Program-made: the position numbers and the translations under genes
In this document: piece after piece, positions 23,174 to 31,978 of the stretch
How positions within the stretch are numbered: position 1 is the first letter of the stretch
How the letters are laid out: each line of letters starts with the position of its first letter
Origin: Alphaproteobacteria bacterium
Lineage (GTDB): Bacteria; Pseudomonadota; Alphaproteobacteria; UBA9219
Direction: 5' to 3'
Assembly (NCBI GenBank): GCA_031291435.1
Contig: JARLJC010000267.1
Coordinates: 1-34,238 of the forward strand
Length of the DNA stretch: 34,238 bases
The notes under the pieces: model-generated
What the model was told of the DNA's origin: nothing
Seen by the model: the letters and a program-made list of their open reading frames with translations, nothing else
The model's database searches: none

Positions 23174-24109
23174 TTACGCGAACTTGAAAGCGTTGACCGG
23201 GCGCTTGTGAACGAAGCTGGTGTCCACGGGGCCTGCATCGGCCGACTTCCAGCCGCCCATTTTGCTATTTCCCTTGTTGTGGTCGCCGTCCATGCCGTTA
23301 TGACCTTTGTTGTCCCAGCCCGAATGCTGGTTGTTGTCGTTTCCGGGCACGCAGCCGCAATGAGGGGGCTTCGTGGCGGGGGGCTGATTGTCACCGCCGG
23401 GCGTAGTCGTGACAATGGGCGTATCCGTATTGATCTTCGTATACTCAATCGGCGCTCTGGCACAGAGGGCGATCTGCGCCTTGGTCAGAAGGCTGAGCAG
23501 CTTGTCATGCATCGTGTAGAGGTGGCCATTCACCTTGACCACAACCTTGTTCAACAGGCTGGGATTTTTTCCGATTTCACATTGATCGAAAGCATCCTTC
23601 TGAAGGGCGCGCTTATCGGGAACCGGTGCGTAGTTGAATTGACGGGTCTGCGTGGCGCCCTCACCAGAGTGGATCGTACCGGGGGTGCCCGGGATGATCT
23701 TGGTTTCAACGATCCAGCAGCCGCAGCTTATCTGAACCTTGACCTTGATCACGGTCGGCGGCGTGCCGCCGAAAGTAGTGGTGAGGCCGTTGCCCAGTTC
23801 AAGAGTGTTGAAGCTCTTGGCGTGTTCAGAGCAGTTATCCCATCGGGCGTCGTTCACAGCAGAGACGCGCACGCGATAAGCAGGCTTCAAGCCATGAACA
23901 TCGGCGTGATCTTTTTTCAGGGTGCAATATTCAAAGTTTTTCTTGCCGTTCCAGTCGGTCGCCTGAAAGGACTGGATAGGGGCCATCGGCGTGACCGAGG
24001 CTTGCGGGATGAAAAGATCGGCGGCATGCGAGACGCCACTACCAGCCACAACGAACAAAGCGGCCGCGCCCACTTGTTTGGCTAATTTGCCGGGATTGAA
24101 ATACGACAT
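23174..24109 (-). CDS. Exported Cys-Gly-Cys protein of unknown function
   Basis: A 311-residue protein with a Sec signal peptide (MSYFNPGKLAKQVGAAALFV, cut after SHA, mature start ADLFIPQ). The mature part has seven or more cysteines, including two Cys-Gly-Cys motifs (ISCGCWIVETKI and PHCGCVPGND). A folded region spans roughly 50-230, followed by a Pro/Thr linker and an Asn/His/Gly/Asp-rich tail (HSGWDNKGHNGMDGDHNKG) that could bind metal. No family is recognised. The start at 24109 has AAAGGA seven bases upstream; an in-frame ATG 32 codons earlier adds non-signal residues. The neighbour at 22282-22878 also carries Cys-Gly-Cys and the same mature start ADL, so the two may act together. Confidence 0.75.
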   Translation of the reverse strand: MSYFNPGKLAKQVGAAALFVVAGSGVSHAADLFIPQASVTPMAPIQSFQATDWNGKKNFEYCTLKKDHADVHGLKPAYRVRVSAVNDARWDNCSEHAKSFNTLELGNGLTTTFGGTPPTVIKVKVQISCGCWIVETKIIPGTPGTIHSGEGATQTRQFNYAPVPDKRALQKDAFDQCEIGKNPSLLNKVVVKVNGHLYTMHDKLLSLLTKAQIALCARAPIEYTKINTDTPIVTTTPGGDNQPPATKPPHCGCVPGNDNNQHSGWDNKGHNGMDGDHNKGNSKMGGWKSADAGPVDTSFVHKRPVNAFKFA

Positions 24110-24382
24110 GACAAAATCCTTTGGTTCAAATTTAAAACCCGCAGCCGCTAATTCGGCCTCTGGTAATGCTGGCGCACCATAGCGACGATGATCTCGCGCA
24201 TTCAACTTCTTTTTTACTTTCAGGCTATTTAGTCGGGGAAGGGTTAACGCTCTTGGTTAATGGTGGGGCGGATTTTTGTTTTTACAAAGACTTATGCAAA
24301 AGCCTGCCCCAGCCCTATGAGTCGCATAAGATATATTATGTTAAATGACGGGCGGACGAAAGGGGGCCTAAGGACGGCATGC

Positions 24383-26011
24383 TTATTTCTTCTCGTTCGC
24401 GTTGCCATAGTAATGCTCATACCCGCCGCGCAAATCTTTCACGACCGCCAGCGGCACGCCCAGCCTTTTCACCGTGATGATGGTTTTGCCGGGCCGCATG
24501 TCCTGACACATCCATCGTGTGGTCGAGAGAAAAAATTCCGCCGGTTCGTTGGCGACCACCGGTTCGTAATCCGGCGGCATATAGATCATCGCCGAATCCC
24601 ATGGGCCGCAGATGGCGATCTTGTAAATCTTGCCGGGCGGCACGCCGCCGTCGCGCGCGACGAAAGCCTGAATAGCTTCGGCGGCTTCCTTGAAGGACGA
24701 GCCCCAGTAATCGGACTCATAGCGCCCATAGGCGCCGCGCACGCCGCCCGCAAATTGATTGACGAAGATATATTCATACGGATGCAGCCGCGCCATGATG
24801 ATGATCTGCCCGGCGATGAACAGCGCGAACGCCACCGTCAGCCCGATATAGATGACGCGCCGCGCTGCATGGGTATGGAATTGCCCGGCGCACCAGATAA
24901 AGAGAGTCCGCGCCGCCAGCGCCGCCACGATACAGGCGATCGGCACCGCGAACAGGAAGTGCCGCACGGTGTCGTACAGCGCCGGGTGCCGCAGCATGGC
25001 ATAGAGAATGGGAAATCCGGCCATCAGCAGCATCGCCACGAAGCCCTGTTTCTGCGGCCGCGTCATATGCCGCCAGATCCATGGCGTGAACACGACGCTG
25101 GCCGCGAGCAGGAACAAAAGCAGTTCGGGCAACTGAATCCCGAAATAAAGCGGCACATAATACCACGGCAATTGCGTGGACATATAAGTGGTGCCGTCGA
25201 GCATGACCTCGACCACCTGCGGGAAATTGCTGAATTCGCCAAGCGCGCGCAGAGGGTTTGTCACCGGATGCTGCTGCGCCCACGGCCAACAGATCAGCAT
25301 CACCGCATAGGCGATAGCACCCACCGGCAGGACAATTTTCCATGCGCGGCGAAGGATATCCGCGCCCACATTCCGCCATGTCGCCGCATCGCGGTTTTTG
25401 AGCAGGGGCAGCAGGGCTTCGATACCCATGGGCGCCAGCCAGAACGCGAAAATCATCGCGCCCCCTACCCGCACGCCCAAGGTCAGACCGAGAACCACGC
25501 CGAGTTTCGCAAGCACGCGCCTGTCGGGCTTGGCATAGCTGCGTGCCATAAAATAAAGCGTCCAGATGATGCCCGCTGCGAAGGGAATGTCTTTCGGATT
25601 ATTGAACATATGGCCGTAGTAACTGGGCGTCGCCGCGCACAGCACCAAGGCCGTGAGGCCGACCGCGCCCCCGCCCAGCAAACGCCCCAGCCTCCAGACG
25701 CCCCATAATCCCAAGAGGCCGAACAGCGCGTTGACGAGATGCCGCGTGTCGTAAACCCGGAACGGCGTATAATGATCGATGACCGAGGCGAGGCCGTCGA
25801 ACATCCCGCCATAGAGATAGAGATTGAATATTTCCGCGTAACGCTGATCCTTGAATCCCGAAGCGTAGTAATCGACAACCGCCTGCCCATACTGGCTTTG
25901 CAACTCCTCGTCCCATGTGATGCCGTAATCGAGGAAGGTGCAAAGAACCAGAGCCAGCAAAATCCCCATCACGCCCCACGCGGCGTAACGATAGGTTTTC
26001 TGGTTGGCCAT
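24383..26011 (-). CDS. GT-C family membrane glycosyltransferase
   Basis: A 542-residue polytopic protein of the ArnT/PMT-like GT-C class (GT39/GT83-like), with about 11-12 hydrophobic helices. The first periplasmic loop carries the acidic motif DYGITWDEELQSQYG (Asp34, Glu35, Glu36), the usual metal or donor-phosphate site. GHMFNNPKDIPFA is a second typical motif. The C-terminal soluble part includes YEYIFVNQFAGG. It would transfer a sugar from a polyprenyl-phosphate carrier in the periplasm; the acceptor is unknown. The ATG at 26011 shares one base with the TGA of the MBL gene (TGATG); an ATG two codons earlier (26017) is also possible. It is the last gene of a tatD-MBL-GT operon. Confidence 0.82.
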   Translation of the reverse strand: MANQKTYRYAAWGVMGILLALVLCTFLDYGITWDEELQSQYGQAVVDYYASGFKDQRYAEIFNLYLYGGMFDGLASVIDHYTPFRVYDTRHLVNALFGLLGLWGVWRLGRLLGGGAVGLTALVLCAATPSYYGHMFNNPKDIPFAAGIIWTLYFMARSYAKPDRRVLAKLGVVLGLTLGVRVGGAMIFAFWLAPMGIEALLPLLKNRDAATWRNVGADILRRAWKIVLPVGAIAYAVMLICWPWAQQHPVTNPLRALGEFSNFPQVVEVMLDGTTYMSTQLPWYYVPLYFGIQLPELLLFLLAASVVFTPWIWRHMTRPQKQGFVAMLLMAGFPILYAMLRHPALYDTVRHFLFAVPIACIVAALAARTLFIWCAGQFHTHAARRVIYIGLTVAFALFIAGQIIIMARLHPYEYIFVNQFAGGVRGAYGRYESDYWGSSFKEAAEAIQAFVARDGGVPPGKIYKIAICGPWDSAMIYMPPDYEPVVANEPAEFFLSTTRWMCQDMRPGKTIITVKRLGVPLAVVKDLRGGYEHYYGNANEKK

Positions 26012-26769
26012 CAGCATGAGAGGATCATTCCATCGTAAGCGGGCTCGACGCCCGGCGGAAGTTTGGCGGCAAGGCTCGCATAATCCAGCGTTTGATTCAT
26101 ATGCGTCAATATGGCGCGCTCCGGCCTGAGCCGCGCGATCCATTCCAGCGTTTGCGCCAGATGCGAGTGGGTTGGGTGCGGTTCTTCGCGCAGGGCATCG
26201 ACCACCCAGACCTTAACGCCAGCCAGCGTGGCGAAAGCTTGCTCATCAAGCGCGCTGACATCGGTGGAATAGGCGAAATCGCCGAAACGGAATCCCATCG
26301 AAGTGATTTTGCCATGCGCCTGTGCAAAGGGCGTGACCGCGATATCGCCGACGGTGAAAGGTCCGGTGATTTCATGCGTCGTGACGACCGGTTTGTAATA
26401 ACCGCCGCCTGCTCCGTGGAAAATATAGGCAAAGCGCGTTTCCAGCCCCAGCAGGACTTCGGGCGTGGCGTAAACCGGCGTCGGTTTCTGCGTCAGCCAG
26501 TTGACGCTGCGCAATTCGTCAATGCCGTGGCAATGATCGGCGTGATCGTGTGTGTAGAGAACCGCGTCGAGTTTCTTCAGCCCGCAGTCGAGAAGCTGCT
26601 GGCGCATATCGGGCGAGGTATCGACGATAAGCTTGGTATCGCCCTCCTCGACCAGCACCGAAACGCGGCTGCGCCGGTTGCGCGGATTGCCGGGATCGCA
26701 AGCGCCCCAGTCGCCGCCGATCAGGGGCACGCCGCTCGCCGAGCCGCAGCCGAGAATGGTCACTTTCAT
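26011..26769 (-). CDS. MBL-fold metallohydrolase (PhnP-like)
   Basis: A 252-residue metallo-beta-lactamase-fold protein. The metal motif is THDHADH (His74, His76, Asp78, His79), with Asp50 before it, later His residues in FAQAHGK, STDVSAL and THMNQTLDY. The N-terminus MKVTILGCGSASGVPLIGGD and the CDPGNPRNRRSRVS segment match the alphaproteobacterial PhnP/ElaC-like subgroup, which cleaves cyclic phosphodiesters, often annotated as phosphoribosyl 1,2-cyclic phosphodiesterase. No phn genes are near, so the substrate is open. It overlaps tatD by four bases (ATGA), a pairing common in the class. Confidence 0.85.
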   Translation of the reverse strand: MKVTILGCGSASGVPLIGGDWGACDPGNPRNRRSRVSVLVEEGDTKLIVDTSPDMRQQLLDCGLKKLDAVLYTHDHADHCHGIDELRSVNWLTQKPTPVYATPEVLLGLETRFAYIFHGAGGGYYKPVVTTHEITGPFTVGDIAVTPFAQAHGKITSMGFRFGDFAYSTDVSALDEQAFATLAGVKVWVVDALREEPHPTHSHLAQTLEWIARLRPERAILTHMNQTLDYASLAAKLPPGVEPAYDGMILSC

Positions 26770-27545
26770 GGCAGCGCCGTCACATGAGTGAAGAGGCGGA
26801 AGAAATTTGCCGTGGTCCGCGCCGCGATTTCGTCGAAACTCACGCCCTTAACGTCGGCAAGAATTTCGGCGGTGCGCGCGACATAGGCCGGTTCGCACGG
26901 CTTGCCGCGATAGGGTTCGGGCGCGAGATAGGGCGAGTCCGTTTCCACTAGCAGCCTGTCCATCGGCACATCGCGGGTGATATCGCGCAGTTCCTGCGAT
27001 TTTTTGAATGTCAGGATGCCGGACAGCGAAACATACAAACCGATTTCCAGCCCCTGCTCCGCCAGTACGCGCTTGGAGCTGAAACAATGCAGGACGCCTG
27101 GCACCGGCCCCTCTTCTTTCAGGATGCGGATGGTGTCCTCTTCGGCCTCGCGGCTATGGATGATAAGTGGCAGGCCGGTCTGCTGCGCCGCGCGGATATG
27201 GCGGCGGAAACTCTCTATCTGAATTTCGCGGGGCGCCTTGTCGTAATAGAAATCGAGGCCGGTTTCGCCGATGCCCACGACTTTGGGCTGCTTGGTGAAG
27301 GCGATAATTTCTTCGGTGGAAACCTGTTCGCCCTCTTCATGCGCATGGCTGGGATGGATGCCGAAACTGCAGAACACATCGGGAAGGGATGCCGCCGTCG
27401 TCTGTACCGAGGCGAATTCGCGTTTGGTCGTGCCGATATTAATCATCCGCACAACGCCGGCCGCACGGGCGCGCGCCACGACCGCGTCGCGGTCGGCGAG
27501 CTGCGGGAAATCGAGGTGGCAATGGCTGTCGACGAGAACGGGCAC
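26766..27545 (-). CDS. TatD family metal-dependent hydrolase (deoxyribonuclease)
   Basis: A TIM-barrel amidohydrolase-like nuclease of 259 residues. Metal ligands are visible as DSHCHLD (His8, His10), GIGETGLDFYYD (Glu), PLIIHSREAEED, VLHCFSS and LVETDSPYLAP (Asp). The order and spacing match TatD/YcfH proteins, DNases involved in DNA repair or quality control. The start is GTG at 27543-27545. Its stop overlaps the MBL start (ATGA). It diverges from trmFO with 70 bases between. Confidence 0.93.
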   Translation of the reverse strand: MPVLVDSHCHLDFPQLADRDAVVARARAAGVVRMINIGTTKREFASVQTTAASLPDVFCSFGIHPSHAHEEGEQVSTEEIIAFTKQPKVVGIGETGLDFYYDKAPREIQIESFRRHIRAAQQTGLPLIIHSREAEEDTIRILKEEGPVPGVLHCFSSKRVLAEQGLEIGLYVSLSGILTFKKSQELRDITRDVPMDRLLVETDSPYLAPEPYRGKPCEPAYVARTAEILADVKGVSFDEIAARTTANFFRLFTHVTALP

Positions 27546-27615
27546 GATTTTCCAAACTATTGGCCTCTATCTATAAAGCGGGCTATAGAGAGGAAAATCA
27601 AGGGAGAAAGAGTAA

Positions 27616-28974
27616 GTGAAACCCATTCACATCATCGGCGGCGGCCTTGCGGGCAGCGAAGCGGCGTGGCAAATCGCGACGGCTGGCGTGCCGGTTGTTT
27701 TGCATGAAATGCGCCCGGTCAAGGGCACGGATGCGCACCAGACAGATTCTTTGGCCGAACTGGTATGCTCGAATTCGTTCCGTTCCGATGACAGCGAATA
27801 TAATGCCGTCGGGTTGCTGCATGATGAAATGCGGCGATGCGGGTCGCTAATCATGCGTGCGGCGGATGCGCATCAGGTTCCGGCTGGCGGCGCTTTGGCG
27901 GTTGACCGGCACGGGTTTTCGGCGGCGGTGACGACGGCATTGGAAGCACATCCTTTGGTGACGCTTGCGCGCGAGGAAGTCCCTGCCCTGCCCTCGGTTG
28001 AGGAAATGGATTCGGTGATTATCGCGACCGGGCCTTTGACGTCGGGCTCATTGGCGGAGTCCATTCGTGCGGCGACGGGTATGGAGTCTCTGGCTTTCTT
28101 TGATGCGATTGCGCCGATTGTGCATAAAGACAGCATCGATATGTCGAAGGCGTGGATGCAATCGCGTTACGACAAAACCGGGCCGGGCGGGACGGGTTCC
28201 GATTACATCAATTGTGCGATGGACAAAGACCAATATGAAAATTTCGTGCGCGAGTTGATTGCCGCGCCGAAAACGGATTTCAAGGAATGGGAAAAGAACA
28301 CGCCTTATTTCGACGGGTGTTTACCGATTGAAGTGATGGCCGAGCGTGGTATCGATACGTTGCGTTACGGCCCGATGAAGCCGGTCGGCTTGACCAATCC
28401 GCATACCGCACCGGGGCCGGATGCCGACGGAAAGAAAGTTTTTGCCCGCTCTTATGCCATTGTTCAGTTGCGGCAGGATAATGCACTCGGCACTTTGTAT
28501 AATCTGGTCGGTTTCCAGACCAAGATGAAATATGCCGATCAGATGCGGGTTCTGCGAATGATACCGGGGCTGGAAAATGCCGAATTTGCGCGGCTCGGCG
28601 GGCTGCATCGCAATACATTCTTGAACAGCCCCAAATTGCTCGATAACGAATTGCGCCTGAAATCACGCCCGCATATCCGCTTCGCGGGACAAGTCACCGG
28701 CGTCGAAGGTTATATCGAATCCGCCGCGATGGGCCTGATGGCAGGATTATTCGCGGCGGCGCAACGTAAAGGCGTCACACGCGCCCAGCCGCCGCGTACC
28801 ACGGCATTGGGTGGCTTGCTCACCCACATCACAGGCGAGGCCAACGCCGAAACATTCCAGCCGATGAATATCAATTTTGGTTTGCTGCCGCCCATCGAGC
28901 AAGGGCACGGGCGCGACCGCAAGATGCTTTACACGCAACGCGCCAAAAAAGATTTCGGCGAGTGGCTGTCGTAA
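27616..28974 (+). CDS. trmFO: tRNA m5U54 methyltransferase TrmFO (folate/FAD-dependent)
   Basis: TrmFO forms 5-methyluridine at position 54 of tRNA using methylenetetrahydrofolate and FADH2. The 452-residue product has the N-terminal FAD motif [11 protein letters not shown] (8-18), [12 protein letters not shown] with the conserved cysteine, AVDRHGFS and [12 protein letters not shown]. It also has [21 protein letters not shown] (a cysteine-containing motif typical of TrmFO), [13 protein letters not shown] and [10 protein letters not shown] near the end. The start is GTG at 27616 with GGGAGAAAGAG before it. A repeat element follows 18 bases after the stop. Confidence 0.96.
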   Translation: MKPIHIIGGGLAGSEAAWQIATAGVPVVLHEMRPVKGTDAHQTDSLAELVCSNSFRSDDSEYNAVGLLHDEMRRCGSLIMRAADAHQVPAGGALAVDRHGFSAAVTTALEAHPLVTLAREEVPALPSVEEMDSVIIATGPLTSGSLAESIRAATGMESLAFFDAIAPIVHKDSIDMSKAWMQSRYDKTGPGGTGSDYINCAMDKDQYENFVRELIAAPKTDFKEWEKNTPYFDGCLPIEVMAERGIDTLRYGPMKPVGLTNPHTAPGPDADGKKVFARSYAIVQLRQDNALGTLYNLVGFQTKMKYADQMRVLRMIPGLENAEFARLGGLHRNTFLNSPKLLDNELRLKSRPHIRFAGQVTGVEGYIESAAMGLMAGLFAAAQRKGVTRAQPPRTTALGGLLTHITGEANAETFQPMNINFGLLPPIEQGHGRDRKMLYTQRAKKDFGEWLS

Positions 28975-28992
28975 AGCCTATCAAGGCGAGCT

Positions 28993-29182
28993 GTCATTCC
29001 GCAAAATTTTCTCTTCGCCCTTACCCGCGATAGCGGGGAAGGCGAAAGAAAATTTGTGCGGAATCCAGTTCACCTATCCGCGACCACCGTTCTTGCGGGT
29101 AAGCCAACTGGATTCCGGACAAACTTTCTTTCGTCCGCACTCGCTGCGCTCGGCGAACGAAGAGAAAGTTTTCCGGAATGAC
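28993..29182. repeat. REP-type facing palindromes, long-stem copy
   Basis: The left palindrome (28993-29070) begins GTCATTCCGC and ends GCGGAATCCAGTT. The right one (29106-29182) begins AACTGGATTCCGG and ends CCGGAATGAC. Each folds into a long imperfect hairpin rich in AAATTTTC/GAAAATTT or AAACTTTC/GAAAGTTT. The inner ends CCAGTT/AACTGG are complementary, so the whole unit is also an inverted repeat. It lies between the convergent trmFO and hscB-like genes. Confidence 0.88.
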
Positions 29183-29205
29183 GGCTCTGGTTGTATGGAA
29201 TATCT

Positions 29206-29856
29206 TTAAATCCCCTCGGGCGCGCGGCCTTCTTCATCGGGCGTCAGCGACGAGCGCCGTCCGCGCACTTCATCGAGGATGCCTTCGACGCCGTCGAGTT
29301 CGGCGAGGGTTTTGTTGGCCGCCTGCCAGTCTTCACCGCGCAGGGCCTGCATCAGATTCATGATGCCCTGTTCGAGGGCATAGCCGGCGCGTTGCGCCAC
29401 GCGGTCGCATTGGCTGGCAGCGGAAGCGTTGTTGAGTTCTTCGCGCAATTCGTTGGCCAGAGGATTGGCCGCCACTTCATCCTTGAATGTCTTTTCGTTG
29501 ACCAGAAGCCAGTAACGCCCGCGCCGCAAAGGATCGCGCAGCGTCTCATAAGCCTCGTTCAAAATCTCAAGCTGCTTGACGGCATGGCCGCGTTCGCCGA
29601 CGCCGCGAATGAGGAAACGCTGCGGGTCGAGCGTGCGGCTCAACGCGGCATATTGCCGTTCCAGCAATTCGATATCGATATCGATGCGGCGTTCCAGACC
29701 GAGGCGCGCGAAATGGTCAATGTCGCGCACCGGCTGAATGGTGCCGCAATGGTGGCAGAATAGGGCGCGGGTCGAAACCGGCTTCTGGCACAGCCAGCAA
29801 TGGGAATCGCCGTTGGCCATTCCCACGAATTCATTCATTCCGATGACGTTGGACAT
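29206..29856 (-). CDS. hscB: HscB-like Fe-S cochaperone with degenerate J-domain signature
   Basis: A 216-residue protein with the HscB plan. An N-terminal zinc-finger-like pair, CWLCQKP and CHHCG (about residues 20-37), precedes a J-domain region (DHFARLGLERRIDIDIELLE, then ILNEAYETLRDPLRRGRYWL). A C-terminal helical domain follows with NPLANELREELNNA. HscB delivers the IscU scaffold to the Hsp70 HscA. Here the HPD tripeptide that contacts Hsp70 is replaced: RTLDPQRF stands where HscB normally has HPDKF, so His and Asp are lost. It follows the cysteine desulfurase gene by 15 bases. The start at 29856 has AAGGAAAG upstream at a long distance; ATG codons 7 and 13 are alternatives. Confidence 0.8.
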   Translation of the reverse strand: MSNVIGMNEFVGMANGDSHCWLCQKPVSTRALFCHHCGTIQPVRDIDHFARLGLERRIDIDIELLERQYAALSRTLDPQRFLIRGVGERGHAVKQLEILNEAYETLRDPLRRGRYWLLVNEKTFKDEVAANPLANELREELNNASAASQCDRVAQRAGYALEQGIMNLMQALRGEDWQAANKTLAELDGVEGILDEVRGRRSSLTPDEEGRAPEGI

Positions 29857-29871
29857 TTTCTTTTTCTTTCC

Positions 29872-30984
29872 TTACGCGGCTTGTGATGGGCGCGCGGAAC
29901 GGCGCGCACGTTCGTAGATTTCGCGCCACGCGTCGGCGCAACGTTCGATATCTGTCGCTTCGCTGTGCCAGCCGAGCGAGATGCGCAACGCACCTCCCGC
30001 CACATCGGCGTCATAGCCCATCGCCTTCAGCACATGCGATGCTTTCACTTTGCCGCTGGAACAGGCCGATCCGGCGCTGACCGCCACGCCCGACAAATCC
30101 ATGGAGGCAACCTGCGTTTCGCTTTTCATGCCGATCAGCGCAATCGACAGAGTGTTGGCAACGCGCGGTGCATCCTGCCCGGCCACAACCGCGTCTTCGC
30201 CCGCGATATGTTGCAACCGGATTTGCAACTGGTCGCGCAGGGCCGCGAGGCGCGGCATATCCAGAAGATCGTCGGCGGCCAGTAAGGCGGCGCAGCCAAA
30301 GCCGACAATGCCCGCAACATTTTCCGTGCCGGCGCGGCGGTTGCGTTCCTGGCCGCCGCCCTTGATGAGGTTTTTGAGAACGAGTCCGTCGCGCACGATG
30401 AGCGCGCCCATGCCCTGCGGCCCGCCGATTTTATGCGCGGAGAGCGTGAGCGCATCGACGCCGAGACCGGCAAAATCAATCGGCAGACGCCCGGCGGCCT
30501 GAATGGCGTCGCTATGCATGATGTGGCCGAATTTTTTGGCGAGCGCGGCGATTTCCGCGACCGGCTGAATGACTCCGGTTTCGTTATTGACCAGCATGAC
30601 CGAAATCAGCGCGCCCTTCGGAACGTCGCGCAGGATTTCTTCCGCCGCATTCACATCGACAATGCCGTTGCGCGTTACCGGCAACCGCGTCTCGCCGGTG
30701 AAAGCCAGCACCGAGTCATGCTCGATGACCGACACAACGCGATTATCGAACGAACCGAGAATAAGATTGTTGGCTTCCGTCCCACCGCTGGTGAAAATCA
30801 CCTGCGCGGGCTTCGCGCCCGCCAGAGCCGCGACATGCGCCCTCGCTTCATCGACCGAGCGCCGCGCAATCCGCCCATAGCGATGCACCGACGACGGGTT
30901 GCCATGGCGTTCCATGGCTTCCAGCATCGCGGCGCGAACCGCCGGTTTCATCACCGCGGTGGCGTTGGCATCGAGATAGATCAT
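29872..30984 (-). CDS. Cysteine desulfurase (IscS/NifS-like)
   Basis: A PLP-dependent class V aminotransferase-fold enzyme that takes sulfur from cysteine as a persulfide for Fe-S cluster assembly. The 370-residue product has MIYLDANATA at the start, FTSGGTEANN (65-74), VNNETGVIQP (132-141) and the PLP lysine Lys185 (SAHKIGGPQG). GGGQERNRRAGTEN and the persulfide cysteine Cys308 in a SAGSACSSGKV loop of the IscS/NifS (group I) type follow. It is shorter than E. coli IscS (404 residues). It is cotranscribed with the HscB-like gene; the other isc or suf genes are not in the window. Confidence 0.92.
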   Translation of the reverse strand: MIYLDANATAVMKPAVRAAMLEAMERHGNPSSVHRYGRIARRSVDEARAHVAALAGAKPAQVIFTSGGTEANNLILGSFDNRVVSVIEHDSVLAFTGETRLPVTRNGIVDVNAAEEILRDVPKGALISVMLVNNETGVIQPVAEIAALAKKFGHIMHSDAIQAAGRLPIDFAGLGVDALTLSAHKIGGPQGMGALIVRDGLVLKNLIKGGGQERNRRAGTENVAGIVGFGCAALLAADDLLDMPRLAALRDQLQIRLQHIAGEDAVVAGQDAPRVANTLSIALIGMKSETQVASMDLSGVAVSAGSACSSGKVKASHVLKAMGYDADVAGGALRISLGWHSEATDIERCADAWREIYERARRSARPSQAA

Positions 30985-30990
30985 AATTTG

Positions 30991-31075
30991 AGGGGAAAGA
31001 AGGGGTTAGGGACTAGAGGGCTAACCGTGAAACTATTCTTTTGCCGGTCATCCCTCTAGCCCCTCCCTTTCTTAA
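30991..31075. repeat. Purine/pyrimidine hairpin element, copy 2
   Basis: GAAAGAAGGGGTTAGGGACT and CTAGAGGG (30995-31020) pair with CCCTCTAG and a pyrimidine-rich arm (31052-31073). The inner CTAGAGGG/CCCTCTAG is perfect, the outer part imperfect. The loop carries TTTTGCCGGT (31039-31048), the inverse of the decamer in copy 1. It lies between the divergent cysteine desulfurase and hydrolase genes, a few bases before the desulfurase start. Confidence 0.7.
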
Positions 31076-31126
31076 CTCTGCTTCTTCCCCCTGCTTCTCC
31101 TTTCTCCAACCCCTTGCATTACTTGC

Positions 31127-31157
31127 TTGAAATTAACCTTCCGGGTTGTGCTAGAAT
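31127..31157 (+). promoter_or_regulatory. Possible extended -10 promoter of the hydrolase gene
   Basis: TGCTAGAAT at 31149-31157 fits an extended -10 element. TTGAAA at 31127-31132 is a -35 candidate at a long 19-base spacing. The start codon is about 80 bases downstream. Confidence 0.4.
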
Positions 31158-31241
31158 GCGTTCTCTTCCGCCTCCGGACTGCAAAAGAGGTGGGAATATA
31201 GCAGATTTTTGGACCTTTTGCAGCAACTAGGTGAATGGGAT

Positions 31242-31910
31242 ATGCCCGAAGTTCTTTTTGCCGGCCCCGCCGGACGTTTGGAAGGCCGCTATAGCCCCGG
31301 AAAATCGCCTATCGCGCCGATCGCGCTGGTTCTTCACCCGCATCCGCAGCATGGCGGCACCATGAACAACAAGGTTGTTTATGCACTTTACAACGCGTTT
31401 GCTGAACGCGATTTCGCCACTTTGCGCTTTAATTTCCGCGGCGTAGGCCGCAGCCAGGGTGCTTATGACCGTGGCGAAGGCGAACTTTCGGACGCCGCCG
31501 CCGCGCTCGACTGGCTCCAGACCATCAACCCCAACGCCCGCAGCGTCTGGGTCGGCGGATTTTCTTTCGGCGCATGGATCGGTATGCAATTGCTGATGCG
31601 CCGTCCGGAAATCGAGTCTTTCATCTCGATCGCGCCGCCCGCAAATATGCTCGATTTCAATTTCCTCGCCCCCTGCCCGGCTTCCGGCCAGATCATCCAT
31701 GGCGAAGCCGACGAAATCGTGCCGGAACCTTTCGTCGCCAAGCTCGTGAACAAATTGTCGAGCCAGCGCGGCGTGAAGATCGATTACCGCGTCATTCCCG
31801 GCGCCAGCCATTTCTTCGCCGACCATCTGCCGGTGCTGACGGAATATGTCGAAGATTACCTCGACCTCGCTTTGTATCAGAGGCCGGTATCGCTGGCGGG
31901 CGCTGCGTAA
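31242..31910 (+). CDS. Alpha/beta hydrolase (COG2945-type)
   Basis: A 222-residue serine hydrolase-fold protein. LHPHPQHGGTMNNKVVYAL (31-49) and RFNFRGVGRSQGAYDRGEGE are signatures of this widely kept, poorly studied family. The nucleophile is Ser108 in GGFSFGAW, the acid is likely Asp157 (GEADEIVP) and the base His190 (GASHFF). No signal peptide is seen, so it acts in the cytoplasm. Its substrate is unknown. The ATG at 31242 has AGGTGA seven bases before it; an in-frame TTG at 31209 is rejected. Confidence 0.88.
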   Translation: MPEVLFAGPAGRLEGRYSPGKSPIAPIALVLHPHPQHGGTMNNKVVYALYNAFAERDFATLRFNFRGVGRSQGAYDRGEGELSDAAAALDWLQTINPNARSVWVGGFSFGAWIGMQLLMRRPEIESFISIAPPANMLDFNFLAPCPASGQIIHGEADEIVPEPFVAKLVNKLSSQRGVKIDYRVIPGASHFFADHLPVLTEYVEDYLDLALYQRPVSLAGAA

Positions 31911-31978
31911 GATCGAGTATTGCCAACGGTGGAAGCCGCGCAGATTATTTTGAGAATTTATAATTGTCGGAGATTATC

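Noticed and set aside
24260-25708. Long plus-strand frame opposite the GT-C gene
   Set aside because: Antisense shadow; composition is Arg/His/Gln-rich and no ribosome-binding site precedes it.
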